Below, piece after piece: positions 25,454 through 34,395 of a stretch of DNA of 46,340 bases. The notes beneath the pieces are model-generated. The model saw nothing but the letters and a program-made list of their open reading frames with translations, made no database searches and had not been told where the DNA came from. The DNA is taken from NCBI GenBank assembly GCA_026708685.1, contig JAPOUL010000002.1, forward strand, positions 1-46,340, read 5' to 3'. The first letter of the stretch is position 1. Each line of letters starts with the position of its first letter. Origin of the DNA: Bacteroidota bacterium. Its GTDB lineage: Bacteria > Bacteroidota > Rhodothermia > Rhodothermales > Bin80. The position numbers were made by a program, and so were the translations under genes.

Positions 25454-25963
25454 TCAGGTTAAAAATAGATATGGTTTCCATGTCTCTTCCACCGATCCAA
25501 CATAATCACGAATAAACATGACATGGCTGGGCCGAAAGGGTTTTCGCAGCAGCTTCATATTCGCTTCTTCTGGAGTGCGATCACCTTTACGGTTGTTACA
25601 TGAAATACAAGCTGCCACAAGATTCGTCCAGTGGTCTTTCCCGCCTCTTGACTTTGGCAGTACATGATCAACCGTTAACGATTCCCTTTTGCCGCAGTAT
25701 TGACAACGATGTCCATCTCTTCTAAGAACATTTTTTCGAGATAGCATGATGTTTCTGTATGGGACGCGGACATACCCTCGAAGCCTTACAATACTTGGAT
25801 ACGGAAGTTTGATGGAAGGGGAACGTAGATAAAAATCTGGAACAGACTCCACCAGATCCGCTTTATTCAAATGAACAAGGACAATTGCTCGGCGCACCGT
25901 ACACACTGTAAGTGCACTGTAATCATGATTCAGTACAAGCACATGCGGGCTCATGTTATCCAA
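25454..25963 (-). CDS. HNH endonuclease-family protein
   Basis: This 169-residue protein has an N-terminal half typical of a common Bacteroidota/Chlorobi HNH family (HVLVLNHDYSALTVCTVRRA, then IVLVHLNKADLVE). The HNH core follows: RRDGHRCQYCGKRESLTVDH and VLPKSRGGKDHWTNLVAACI, then SCNNRKGDRTPEEA. Both CxxC pairs (CQYC, CISC) and the catalytic HNH residues are present, so zinc and metal binding should be intact. Members are annotated as HNH endonucleases, but no cellular role is established that I know of. The gene stands alone, without a methylase or ATPase partner, so a restriction role is not indicated. It probably heads a two-gene unit with the downstream membrane protein. Confidence 0.9.
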   Translation of the reverse strand: MDNMSPHVLVLNHDYSALTVCTVRRAIVLVHLNKADLVESVPDFYLRSPSIKLPYPSIVRLRGYVRVPYRNIMLSRKNVLRRDGHRCQYCGKRESLTVDHVLPKSRGGKDHWTNLVAACISCNNRKGDRTPEEANMKLLRKPFRPSHVMFIRDYVGSVEETWKPYLFLT

Positions 25964-26225
25964 TGATTGGATACCGTAAGCACCAGATACAAACTTGTTG
26001 TTAAAGTGGTAGTGAAGGTATCAATGTATAATATGGAATTTCATTCCATGTGTCATTCAATGGATTGGGTGTGTCTCAATTCGTTGATCAAGGCTGTTAG
26101 AGACACCAATCAATGCGATGTAATTTTCTGCAAGTCAACCTTTAACAAAAAACGTCAAGTATACCTATCATGGATTCGGTTTGTTCACCAATAGTATTAA
26201 AGATCATCTCCCATTAAACAGATCT

Positions 26226-27020
26226 TTACTGCAGAACCTCCACCATATTGCCCCGCTCAATCCTACCTGTATTTTCAGGGATCATGTTGATCCCAAAATA
26301 CACATTGGTATTTATTTTTCTAAATTGGTTGAGGGTCCGCAAAGGCTCTTTACCTTGGGATGCCGTGTCCTGATCAACAGTGGTGATCAGGCATCGTTTG
26401 CAAGGCTTGATCACTTGAAAAATGACTTCTCCGATTTGAATTCGCTTCCAGTCATCTTCTGCAAACGGATGGTTCCCGCTTACGACCACATTCGGTCTAA
26501 AACGCCCCATTGGAAGCGGTACATCCAGTCTATTATTCAACTCTTCTAAGGATGCTGTTGTAGTGCATAGCAAAGGAAACCCATCCGCAAAGGAAACACT
26601 AGCTCCCAGCTGACAATCCGATGATGTGATTCTTCTTGAATTTGAATCATGCATATATACAAGACGTAGGGTATGTCCTAAAACATGACTCAGCCATGAG
26701 TTGATAGGATCATCTGCAACCCGTGCAATTACGGTATCATCCCAAATCGTGACTGAAACCGTCATAGCAGTCCTATAAGGAATTTCCGTTAGTATTGCTG
26801 TCTGGCCGGGTGCCGTCAATACGAGCTGCCCAGATAACTGTGGAACAGCCTGAATGAGTGATAATCTCGGAATTTCACGCTGAGTAATAAACCTGTCATT
26901 CTCATCAATCATCATCCAACGGCGATCTCCCTCCAGCCCCCAGGGATGCACTTGAGAGTATAGGTGAGTGACGCGATGGGTTGATTTAACGGGATATGTA
27001 TAGATCTCTTCTAAGATCAT
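26226..27020 (-). CDS. MOSC-domain protein (YcbX-like)
   Basis: This 264-residue protein starts with the MOSC N-terminal beta-barrel (EEIYTYPVKSTHRVTHLYSQ, GLEGDRRWMMIDENDRFITQ). The MOSC domain follows, with MGRFRPNVVVSGNHPFAEDD, WKRIQIGEVIFQVIKPCKRC and ITTVDQDT. The cysteine in KPCKRC matches the conserved MOSC cysteine that binds the molybdenum cofactor in mARC and YcbX. Such proteins reduce N-hydroxylated compounds together with a ferredoxin or flavin partner. There is no fused ferredoxin domain, so the electron donor must be separate. It is divergent from the nucleobase permease across 105 bases; N-hydroxylated bases are known YcbX substrates, so a link is conceivable but unproven. Confidence 0.92.
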   Translation of the reverse strand: MILEEIYTYPVKSTHRVTHLYSQVHPWGLEGDRRWMMIDENDRFITQREIPRLSLIQAVPQLSGQLVLTAPGQTAILTEIPYRTAMTVSVTIWDDTVIARVADDPINSWLSHVLGHTLRLVYMHDSNSRRITSSDCQLGASVSFADGFPLLCTTTASLEELNNRLDVPLPMGRFRPNVVVSGNHPFAEDDWKRIQIGEVIFQVIKPCKRCLITTVDQDTASQGKEPLRTLNQFRKINTNVYFGINMIPENTGRIERGNMVEVLQ

Positions 27021-27125
27021 CCAACAAAATGTTGAGACATAAAAGTTTTTGTAGAGTTACAATGGAAATCTTGACCGTTCACAATCCTGAATGATCACTA
27101 TCTTGGCTAAATCAAGCAATTCATC

Positions 27126-28880
27126 ATGAATCCAACAGATGCTTCATCCAACGTTGAAATTTTATACGAACCTCATGAGAGCCCGCCGTTGTCCTTGACC
27201 ATTGGTCTTGGTTTCCAGTTGGTTATACTCAATATCGGAGGAATCGTGTTAACGCCTGCTATCGTCATTCGTGCAGGCGGAGGAAGTGCAGAGTACCTTG
27301 CATGGGCTGTTTTTGCTGCAGTGATCATTAGTGGTGCCTCCACAATTCTTCAGGCCTTGGGCAAATATAGAATTGGGGCTGGCTATGTTTTAATTATGGG
27401 TACATCTGGGGCATTTATCGGTGTTTGTATCAGTGCAATGTTGGATGGTGGACCTGCACTCATGTCCACCTTGGTCATCATTTCTTCATTAGTTCAGATT
27501 ACCTTTGCAAGAAAGCTGTCTAAATTCAGACGCATTCTAACTCCAGCCGTCACGGGCACCGTCATCATGCTGATTGCAGTAACCGTAATGCCTATTTTAT
27601 TTGATATGATGGCACAAGTACCAGAAAATGCCACTATTTCTGGAGTTGCCACGAGTGCTGGCGTTACCCTGTTGGTGACAGTTCTCCTAGCGATCAAAGC
27701 ACGGGGTTTCCTTCGCTTATGGTCTCCAATGATTGGAGTAGTCATTGGAGCCATCGTTTCAGCATTTTTTGGATTATACAATATTGAGATGGTCCAAGAA
27801 TCGCAATGGTTTGGATTCCCAAGTGGTGGATGGCCAGGATTAGATCTAACATTTGGACCTACCTTTTGGGCATTTTTACCAGCCTTTATCTTTGTGACCA
27901 TTATAGGTGCAATTGAAACCGTTGGCGACTCAATTGCTATTCAGAAAGTATCTTGGAGAACTCCTCGTGCACCTGATTTCCGTACTGTTCAAGGTGCATT
28001 GTCAGCAGACGGGATTGGCAATTTTCTATCAGGAGTTGGCGGGACGATTCCAAATACAACCTATTCCACTGCAGTATCCGTAGTTGAACTCACGGGTGTA
28101 GCATCCAGAGCTTGCGGTGTTGCCATCGGAATCATCTTGCTTGTGATGTCGGTGAATCCTAAATTCCTATCCATTATTTTGGCGATCCCTGATCCCGTCG
28201 TTGGGGCATTTCTGACTGTATTGATTGCAATGCTCTTCGTGTTGGGAATGAAAATTGTTGTTCAAGATGGAATTAACTATCGCAATGGCCTCATCTGTGG
28301 AATTTCGTTCTGGATAGGCGTCGGGCTTCAGAACGGTGTCATTTTTCCAGAATTTTTTGATAACTTTGCAGCTGGAACCTTTGAAAATGGAATGGTCAGT
28401 GGTGGACTCGTTGCCATTCTTCTGACCATCTTATCGGAATTCACCCTACGTAGACGGAAACGTTTCCATACACAGCTCAATATTTCAGCCCTTGATGAAC
28501 TTCAATCCTCTACTGAGAAATTTTCAAAACAACATTCATGGAGCAGAGATTTTACCCTTCGCGTAGAAGGTGCTTTAGAAGAGGCATTACTGATCCTATG
28601 TAAACAGACCGAAGAAAATAAAGGAGACGGAGTTCTTGAACTGATCATCTCAGACGAACCATCCTTCGCAACTTTAGAATTTTTTGCAGGCGATACTAAA
28701 GAAAATTTAGAGGATCGGATTGCTCTTATGGGGTCGGACATTTCAACGCCAGATGTGGAAAGAAATTTCTCCATTCGTATGTTAAAACATCTGACGGCAT
28801 CGGTGCGCCATGAGCGTTATCATGGTACCGAGATCCTCACTCTCAAAGTGCACAAATCCACCACTACTGAAAGAATTTGA
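27126..28880 (+). CDS. NCS2-family nucleobase permease with an ATPase-like C-terminal domain
   Basis: This 584-residue protein has an uracil/xanthine permease body (about residues 1-440) with some 12-14 membrane helices. Family features include GLGFQLVILNIGGIVLTPAI, GTSGAFIG, AIETVGDSIAIQKVS and GVGGTIPNTTYSTAVSVVELTGVASR (written here as two overlapping motifs, GVGGTIPNTTYST and VVELTGVASR). It should import a purine or pyrimidine with protons or sodium. After LRRRKR near 448 comes a soluble tail of 135 residues with ALEEALLILCKQ, LELIISDEP and FSIRMLKHLTASVRHERYHG, then a final strand (EILTLKVH). The order helix-strand-helix-strand recalls the GHKL/RsbW-like ATPase fold. The tail is cytosolic if the topology is normal. 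Its role, perhaps sensing or regulation, is unknown. Confidence 0.9.
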   Translation: MNPTDASSNVEILYEPHESPPLSLTIGLGFQLVILNIGGIVLTPAIVIRAGGGSAEYLAWAVFAAVIISGASTILQALGKYRIGAGYVLIMGTSGAFIGVCISAMLDGGPALMSTLVIISSLVQITFARKLSKFRRILTPAVTGTVIMLIAVTVMPILFDMMAQVPENATISGVATSAGVTLLVTVLLAIKARGFLRLWSPMIGVVIGAIVSAFFGLYNIEMVQESQWFGFPSGGWPGLDLTFGPTFWAFLPAFIFVTIIGAIETVGDSIAIQKVSWRTPRAPDFRTVQGALSADGIGNFLSGVGGTIPNTTYSTAVSVVELTGVASRACGVAIGIILLVMSVNPKFLSIILAIPDPVVGAFLTVLIAMLFVLGMKIVVQDGINYRNGLICGISFWIGVGLQNGVIFPEFFDNFAAGTFENGMVSGGLVAILLTILSEFTLRRRKRFHTQLNISALDELQSSTEKFSKQHSWSRDFTLRVEGALEEALLILCKQTEENKGDGVLELIISDEPSFATLEFFAGDTKENLEDRIALMGSDISTPDVERNFSIRMLKHLTASVRHERYHGTEILTLKVHKSTTTERI

Positions 28881-29493
28881 TTTTTTGTTCCAAGTAGTGA
28901 ATATCATGTTTTTACGGAAGTGCCTCTTTATCATCTTAATCCATGATGGAAACCACTCCCATGGAAGCTTGATAAAAGCAGCTATGGCAAAGTATTGATT
29001 TCCGAATTCAAATTTGGATCCTGTACATCACATCCATCGTGTGAGATAGAACCCAACTTACAGTCCATTAACCTGATTGTTGAAATACTTAATGAAAAGC
29101 CTTCAGCCAAACCACCCCGTAATTCTAACAATGTGTGACTGGTACTTCATGTCGACATTTCTTCTAAACAGCGGAGGCTGTGCAAAAGTCTATGAAAACT
29201 TGATTTAAGATTCAATTTTGGGTAAATGTAGATGGTTGTAATTAAATCTTCCACCTTTATATATGGAAGTGGTGGCTACTACATTTCAATAAAATCAAAG
29301 AGAATGACATGATGTGGACAGTTTCGTTTATTCTCATTAGAAATTTTGTCTGGTGAGAGGCTTACTTTTTAGAGCACCCACACGGCCACATTATCCCAAT
29401 ACATTTGTTTAACCAAGAACACACTTGGTTTGACAATGTGTTGCTATGAAAACCACAAAATGACTCTGTTCAGCAGAGATATATTGCGTTTAT
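28881..29493. other. AT-rich non-coding region with decayed sequence
   Basis: About 610 bases downstream of the permease show no gene. A short hairpin AACCAAG-N6-CTTGGTT lies at 29411-29430, without a T-run. A G-rich/T-rich part near 29150-29300 looks like worn-out mobile or coding sequence, but I could not match it. Confidence 0.5.
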
Positions 29494-29735
29494 CTAACTA
29501 CTCCCAGAAAAAATAATTGCAACAGAAATGACCAATCCTGCGAATCCAAATACCCCAATCAATCAGTTGTACTTTTTGTCCTGAGACTTCAACCTTTCTT
29601 CCATCACTTCCCTGAATGACTTCAGCTCAGATTGGTACTGTGAAATGAGATTTGATGATGCCACTTTCCAATGAGTTCAGTGAGTTCGTATGCTTCGTCC
29701 AGATCAAGCTTGGACTTACGAGAAAATGAGAAATT
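29494..29735 (-). pseudogene. Remnant of a small coiled-coil protein with C-terminal membrane anchor (CCDC90/DUF1640-like)
   Basis: The minus strand first reads KLDLDEAYELTELIGK, then, after a frame change near 29680, ASSNLISQYQSELKSFREVM and EERLKSQDKKYN, a TGA stop, and in the same frame LIGVFGFAGLVISVAIIFSG. This makes a helical coiled coil followed by a membrane anchor with one stop codon and one frameshift. That is the layout of CCDC90/DUF1640-type proteins, which also start with a LDTxEAYExL-like element. Two disruptions in 80 codons mean it is not functional. It sits directly downstream of the three-gene membrane module. Confidence 0.5.
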
Positions 29736-29838
29736 CGAGAAAACTCTAAATTTGAATCTTGATCTTCCATGACTCAGATATACCGCTTTCTCTTACAAAC
29801 TAGAGTGATAGTTTCAATCATCATCCTATCTTTGATAA

Positions 29839-30789
29839 TCATTCACATGGACCAGATGGAATATGCTCCCAAATAGGCTGATCACCCATGATATATGAAA
29901 AGTAGTCGTCCCAGAAAGACATGAATGGACCTGTTTGCTGAATTTCTCCCGCATCTCCACATCTATTTAGTAGAAAAACAGTTGTGGTTGCGGTTTTTTC
30001 AGGAAACCCATAACCCCGGCGAATCTCATCTTTTGCACCCTCAAAATCTGGTATTTCTGAATCATACATATCAATTAAAGATGAATTTTCCAGCATGTCA
30101 GAAACAATATACAATTGGTCGATTTTCTCATCATCAACAATATAATCTATTGATTTAAGGGTTTGAAGTATCGGAGAATCATCGCTTGGCTGAGTTTTCA
30201 TTAGATTGCTAAGATGATCTTCAAATGCTGTTGTGAAAGTGTCTTGCCCTCTAATATAATCATCCACTGCTCCACGATACTCGTCTCCCGATATACATTT
30301 CTCCCGTCTACACTTGCTCTCGGGATCACACTGCAGGCGTCGATCAGGATCAAGTTCGAAAACTGGTCCTTCCAGAACTACAGTACTCAATGGTTCTATA
30401 TTCTTCAATTTTGTAATGATAACTTCCATAGGATGATAATACTCAATTGATAAAATTCTTTTACCGATTTCACTTTGAGCAATGCGAATTGAATAGTCAG
30501 GAATCTCGCTAGAAGCGTCAACAACTATCACTGCACGAATTCTGTTTCCGCTTTCAATTTGTGGACATTGTTCATGATTCTCATCATCTAGTGGGTAATC
30601 AGGAGGCAGAGATTGAGAATGAATGGTACTACTTGAACCACAGATCAAGATGAATACTAATAGAAGAAATTTATAGTTGCAGAAGAATTGATGTGTACTA
30701 ATCCTTAAACATTCACCATGATTGATGAAAGGATTAATGGATAATTTGAGTATATAGAAGATACTCAATATTGATCTTTGAATACTCAT
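29839..30789 (-). CDS. Exported protein with a von Willebrand A-like core, third gene of an unknown membrane module
   Basis: This 316-residue protein has an uncharged segment (FLLLVFILICGSSS, about residues 42-55) preceded by a long basic/neutral leader, so it is exported or anchored. The body starts a Rossmann-like domain with RAVIVVDASSEIPDYSIR. It later has LSTVVLEGPVFELDP, a strand-loop QLYIVSDMLENSSLIDMY and TTTVFLLNRCG near the end. The DASSE and SDMLENS elements are what von Willebrand A-like domains use for metal binding, though the first motif is not the full DxSxS. Several cysteines (CDPESKCRREKC) may form disulfides. The ATG overlaps the upstream stop by one base (TAATG), so it is made together with the membrane protein before it. 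I know no named family. The domain assignment is by pattern only. Confidence 0.7.
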   Translation of the reverse strand: MSIQRSILSIFYILKLSINPFINHGECLRISTHQFFCNYKFLLLVFILICGSSSTIHSQSLPPDYPLDDENHEQCPQIESGNRIRAVIVVDASSEIPDYSIRIAQSEIGKRILSIEYYHPMEVIITKLKNIEPLSTVVLEGPVFELDPDRRLQCDPESKCRREKCISGDEYRGAVDDYIRGQDTFTTAFEDHLSNLMKTQPSDDSPILQTLKSIDYIVDDEKIDQLYIVSDMLENSSLIDMYDSEIPDFEGAKDEIRRGYGFPEKTATTTVFLLNRCGDAGEIQQTGPFMSFWDDYFSYIMGDQPIWEHIPSGPCE

Positions 30790-32327
30790 TAAGACTTCTT
30801 GGTTATGGGTCCAAAACTTGAGACTTGATCTATATAATTTTGGTAAATTTCTTCCAGATCAGTAATCTGATTACTAATTTCTTGGTCTCTCTGTTGCGTA
30901 ATTATCAAGGCTTCTTCTTGAGAACACAAAAAATCTGTGCTTGATGTGATAAACTTATCCCAGCCTGGTCTCCAATTCTCATCCCAATGGGAAGGTGCAG
31001 GAGTCAATTTGGGGCGAACTTCAATATTTGCTGTTCTGTAAACACAAATTGAATCTATACATGCATTTTCGATTTCCATGATCAGTTGGTTTGCTTGGGT
31101 TGAAAAGTTATCATAGTTTGTTATGACCATTTCTCGCATATCAACAAAATTGATCCGAGATGCCTGCAGGTTTTCATGAATACGGTTGTATTGAGTTTTG
31201 AGATTATTGATAATCGTTTCATGTTCAGCATTCCATTCAGTAATTGACCGGTTATGGTGCCGAGTCTTTTCCCCATATTGAAAATATTCATCATCGCTTT
31301 TCCAAGCCAACCACATGGTTGCCGCTAATAAAATAATTCCGAGTATCGTTAAAAAGTAAGAATGGAGTTCATTTAGCAATAAAAATTTTCTAAACAACAA
31401 GGTAATTGCTTGTTCGCTGGGGCTATTAGTTTCTATTGATATTCCATTGCTTACTCCTTCACGCGGAGTTGAAGTAATGCTATCTAGGATATCCGTTTGG
31501 GGAGTTTCAACATTCGTGGTTTCGGAGGTTGACTCTGTTGGATAATCTGGATCCAGAGCATCTCTGTAATGTCCAATTCCAAGATTGAAAAGAATTGTTG
31601 ATATTCCCAATACGAAGAAAATTGTTTTTGAAGTTAATCGAAGTGCATCTGCTTTATGATAAAATGCACGAAGACATTCAGATGAAATGATTCCAGATAC
31701 CGTATTGAATGCTGAGACCAATAGTACTGTAGCTATAATCCCCATGAAGGTGGAATCACTATCTTGGGAGGATAAGAGACCAAACATCAAAATACCCACC
31801 ACCAATATTACTCCACCAATCATCAAAAAATAATTTGTTCGATTGTCTGGATATTCAGCCTCACGCCCTAGATCATTCTTCTCTTTGAACTGTGTTAGAT
31901 TGTTTAAAGAGTCAAAAGCCTTGTTTCCCATTTCAAGCAGAGTAGAGCGGCGACTTTCTATAATGTCAGAAAAAATAATTTTGGGGGTCTCCGTGGGAAG
32001 ATCATAGTCCAAATCTGCATTTTCCTCTGAATTCAACTCAATCTTAATAAGATTAGGGTGAACTTTTTGACGTTCAAGGGTTATAGCGTCTTTGTAAGCC
32101 GACATAGTATCTATATGTAAACTTTTCATTTTATTATGAACTTGTAATTCTACAATGTCAAGGCCCTTGTGTGATTTTAGTGGCTGACTTTTTATTCCAC
32201 GCTCTCTACCCGTAGTTTCTAACTGGGGATGAGAGGCAAGTCCATGATTTTTTAAATCATCAAGATTTTTCTTGACTCTATCAAATTCTATCATTCTTGT
32301 ACCAATGAATACGTGATTAATGCTCAC
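30789..32327 (-). CDS. Four-helix membrane protein with coiled-coil ends, second gene of an unknown module
   Basis: This 512-residue protein has a soluble N-terminal part of about 165 residues, then three membrane helices (about 170-190, 193-213, 233-252). A 75-residue loop follows that begins with FNLGIGHYRDALDPDYP, then a fourth helix (about 330-350) and a long helical C-terminal part. The loop motif is shared with the preceding gene's product. So are KSHKGLDIVELQV in the N-terminal part (KEHEGFDVTELKV there) and YRTAN near the C-terminus, so the two are paralogues. If both ends are cytosolic, the loop faces the periplasm, where the exported partner would be. Start GTG at 32327 is given; ATG at 32294 is an alternative. 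It is AT-rich and of unknown family. Confidence 0.75.
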   Translation of the reverse strand: MSINHVFIGTRMIEFDRVKKNLDDLKNHGLASHPQLETTGRERGIKSQPLKSHKGLDIVELQVHNKMKSLHIDTMSAYKDAITLERQKVHPNLIKIELNSEENADLDYDLPTETPKIIFSDIIESRRSTLLEMGNKAFDSLNNLTQFKEKNDLGREAEYPDNRTNYFLMIGGVILVVGILMFGLLSSQDSDSTFMGIIATVLLVSAFNTVSGIISSECLRAFYHKADALRLTSKTIFFVLGISTILFNLGIGHYRDALDPDYPTESTSETTNVETPQTDILDSITSTPREGVSNGISIETNSPSEQAITLLFRKFLLLNELHSYFLTILGIILLAATMWLAWKSDDEYFQYGEKTRHHNRSITEWNAEHETIINNLKTQYNRIHENLQASRINFVDMREMVITNYDNFSTQANQLIMEIENACIDSICVYRTANIEVRPKLTPAPSHWDENWRPGWDKFITSSTDFLCSQEEALIITQQRDQEISNQITDLEEIYQNYIDQVSSFGPITKKS

Positions 32328-32375
32328 AGAAACGAGTCTGCCGTAACAGAAGAAGAAAAAGTAATCTGGTATCTA

Positions 32376-34004
32376 TCAATCATTTTTATCTGATGTAGAA
32401 CCTTGATGAGGTTTTGTTTCGATACACTTGCATAGAGAGTCCACATTTTCAAGTGCCTCTCTATAGGATGGATCAAGCTGACCTTCAATATATCGTAACT
32501 CTTTATCATATAGAGCCTGAGCATGTTCTGGAGAACACAGTCCTAAGTCACCAGGATCTTCAAGTATCGCCCAATTGAGAATTGTTTTATGATCCCATAT
32601 TGACGATACATTTGAGACATCTTCTCTGGCAAGACGGTTGGCTGTCCTGTAAAATTCTAATGCTCGTTCACAACTATGAGACACTTCATCAATGTTACCA
32701 TGATAGTCTTTATGCTTATCCTGAATATTTCGGAGAAGCCTTGATGCTAGTTTATAATCCTCTATAATGGAAGGCATAAATTCCTCTACATTAGAATTAT
32801 CATCTCCACTGCCCACCGTTTCGTCAAGTAGATTCAAAATTGATTGGTGATCTTCCAGGGTTGATGAGGATGTTAATTTTCTTCTAGCATCCATATAAAT
32901 TGTATCAAGATCTGCACATAAAGACATGCATTCCTTTTCTAACTGATTCTTTGCATCTTGGAATAGACGTTGTTTCTTTGCATGTTCAGGGTAGCCTGGG
33001 AAAATATTTCTCCACTTAAAAATAGCAAAAAGAATAAACCCTAACCCAAGTAAGAAGAATGCATATGCTTCAAACTCCGCCAACTTGGCTTTCTCATTCA
33101 ATAACAAACAGAGTGCTTCCTGACTGTAAGGATTATAACCTGGAAACATACACTCACCCGAGTCCGGGTAATCAGTTGAGATCGCATCTCTTAGATGTGC
33201 AGCACCCAAATTAAAAATTAAAGCTGTGATCGAAAAAACAATTAAACCAATCACACTCCAAACCTTAAGATGCGTCTGAACATGATATAGATATTTCCAG
33301 CAACTCCTTATGATTAATGCTAATATCAATACATTAACTATGCTGATCAGAAGTGCCTCTGCTACGAAATCATATAAACCACTGCCGCCATATTGCTCAG
33401 AAAAAAACCAACCATTAATAACGCTCTCAATGATTAAGACTAGTGCAAGCCATAGCCAAGGTCTGGTTTTGGCTAACTTTCCCTGAGGAAGATCTAAATC
33501 ATGATTCAATTGATTCGTCTCCTTGAATGCCTGATACTCTTTTTCAGCATCACATGCTCTGATCTTCTTATTTTCTATGACATTTTTCTTCCTCATAATC
33601 TTGGATTCCATGTCCGAACGGGCTTGGTTTACCAAGATTGAATGATCGTCTTCAGTAGAATGGTCTGAATTGTTATCGGAAGGAAAAAGTCGAGGATTCA
33701 AAGACTTCAACTTGGAAATAAGGTGCATCTGATCACGCCTATATCCTTTTGTTTCGGCATCTATGAGACGTTCATATGCTTTAACAACCTTTAATTCGGT
33801 GACATCAAATCCTTCATGTTCCTTAGGAGGCATATCTTTCCTACCATTGATTTCTCCTTGAGCAATCAGTGCCTCCACACCTACTTCAGGATCTTCGGAG
33901 ATAGCTTCCAATTCAATCGAAAAAATATACTTATCTGATTGCGAATCAGAATTTTCATCCCTACGAAATGGATTGAAATATCTAATGATATCTTGGAACT
34001 TCAT
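32376..34004 (-). CDS. Four-helix membrane protein, paralogue and first gene of the unknown module
   Basis: This gives 542 residues from ATG at 34004. A TTG at 34079 would add 25 residues but would place a palindrome inside the gene, so it is less likely. A soluble N-terminal half carries KEHEGFDVTELKVVKAYERL. The membrane part has helices around LALVLIIESVINGWFF, ALLISIVNVLILALII and VIGLIVFSITALIFNLG. The motif FNLGAAHLRDAISTDYP (33165-33215) lies at the end of the third helix, then a loop with two cysteines, a fourth helix (FFLLGLGFILFAIF), and a long helical tail with ERALEFYRTANRLA. It is followed after 48 bases by its paralogue. No enzymatic motif is evident. A sensor or scaffold at the membrane is possible but unproven. 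Confidence 0.75.
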   Translation of the reverse strand: MKFQDIIRYFNPFRRDENSDSQSDKYIFSIELEAISEDPEVGVEALIAQGEINGRKDMPPKEHEGFDVTELKVVKAYERLIDAETKGYRRDQMHLISKLKSLNPRLFPSDNNSDHSTEDDHSILVNQARSDMESKIMRKKNVIENKKIRACDAEKEYQAFKETNQLNHDLDLPQGKLAKTRPWLWLALVLIIESVINGWFFSEQYGGSGLYDFVAEALLISIVNVLILALIIRSCWKYLYHVQTHLKVWSVIGLIVFSITALIFNLGAAHLRDAISTDYPDSGECMFPGYNPYSQEALCLLLNEKAKLAEFEAYAFFLLGLGFILFAIFKWRNIFPGYPEHAKKQRLFQDAKNQLEKECMSLCADLDTIYMDARRKLTSSSTLEDHQSILNLLDETVGSGDDNSNVEEFMPSIIEDYKLASRLLRNIQDKHKDYHGNIDEVSHSCERALEFYRTANRLAREDVSNVSSIWDHKTILNWAILEDPGDLGLCSPEHAQALYDKELRYIEGQLDPSYREALENVDSLCKCIETKPHQGSTSDKND

Positions 34005-34033
34005 ATCAATAATCAAAGATAAACGATGAAGTT

Positions 34034-34057
34034 CCAATACAGTATCCACTGTATTGG
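34034..34057. promoter_or_regulatory. Perfect palindrome upstream of the three-gene membrane module
   Basis: CCAATACAGT and ACTGTATTGG are exact inverted repeats around ATCC, ending 30 bases before the ATG of the first gene of the module. No T-run follows, so a protein-binding operator is more likely than a terminator. As the module carries no obvious regulator, the binding protein is unknown. Confidence 0.5.
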
Positions 34058-34193
34058 CCAGAAAACTGACACTGACCAATCAGAGGCATGCGTGTCAATA
34101 AATGAATTCTCCTCAGTGTATTAGGAGGAGTGAAAAAGCGTGGGAAACAGAGGGCAACAAGGGAGGAAAAACTCTCACAGAGTTTTAGTTGAG

Positions 34194-34232
34194 ATGGGGG
34201 GAGATCAAATCGAAATACCCCCCCCCATTTTT
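34194..34232. terminator. GC hairpin between rpoC and the membrane module, possible terminator
   Basis: ATGGGGGG (34194-34201) pairs with CCCCCCAT (34221-34228) around a 19-base loop. On the plus strand five Ts follow directly, but no plus-strand gene is nearby. On the minus strand it lies 165 bases after the rpoC stop and may help end the rpoBC transcript. Smaller hairpins TGAGGT-TTC-ACCTCA (34234-34248) and GATTCC-N6-GGAATC (34251-34268) lie closer to rpoC. None is a textbook terminator for the minus strand. Confidence 0.35.
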
Positions 34233-34395
34233 CTGAGGTTTCACCTCAATGATTCCTTCAGGGGAATCACAATAAGTCTGAGCGTCAGAAGGCATGAGCA
34301 TCAACATAGATTGGCACATAGAAATCCAAATATACAACTCAGCTGCATAATTACAAAATCAACACTACCATAATCTCCTAATTTGAGCAATCAGA

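Noticed and set aside
26041-26549. Plus-strand frames before and across the MOSC gene
   Set aside because: Mostly antisense to the MOSC gene and without recognisable content; the 260-base space before it has no supported gene.
29411-29430. AACCAAG-N6-CTTGGTT as a terminator
   Set aside because: No T-run on either side and far from the gene ends it would serve.
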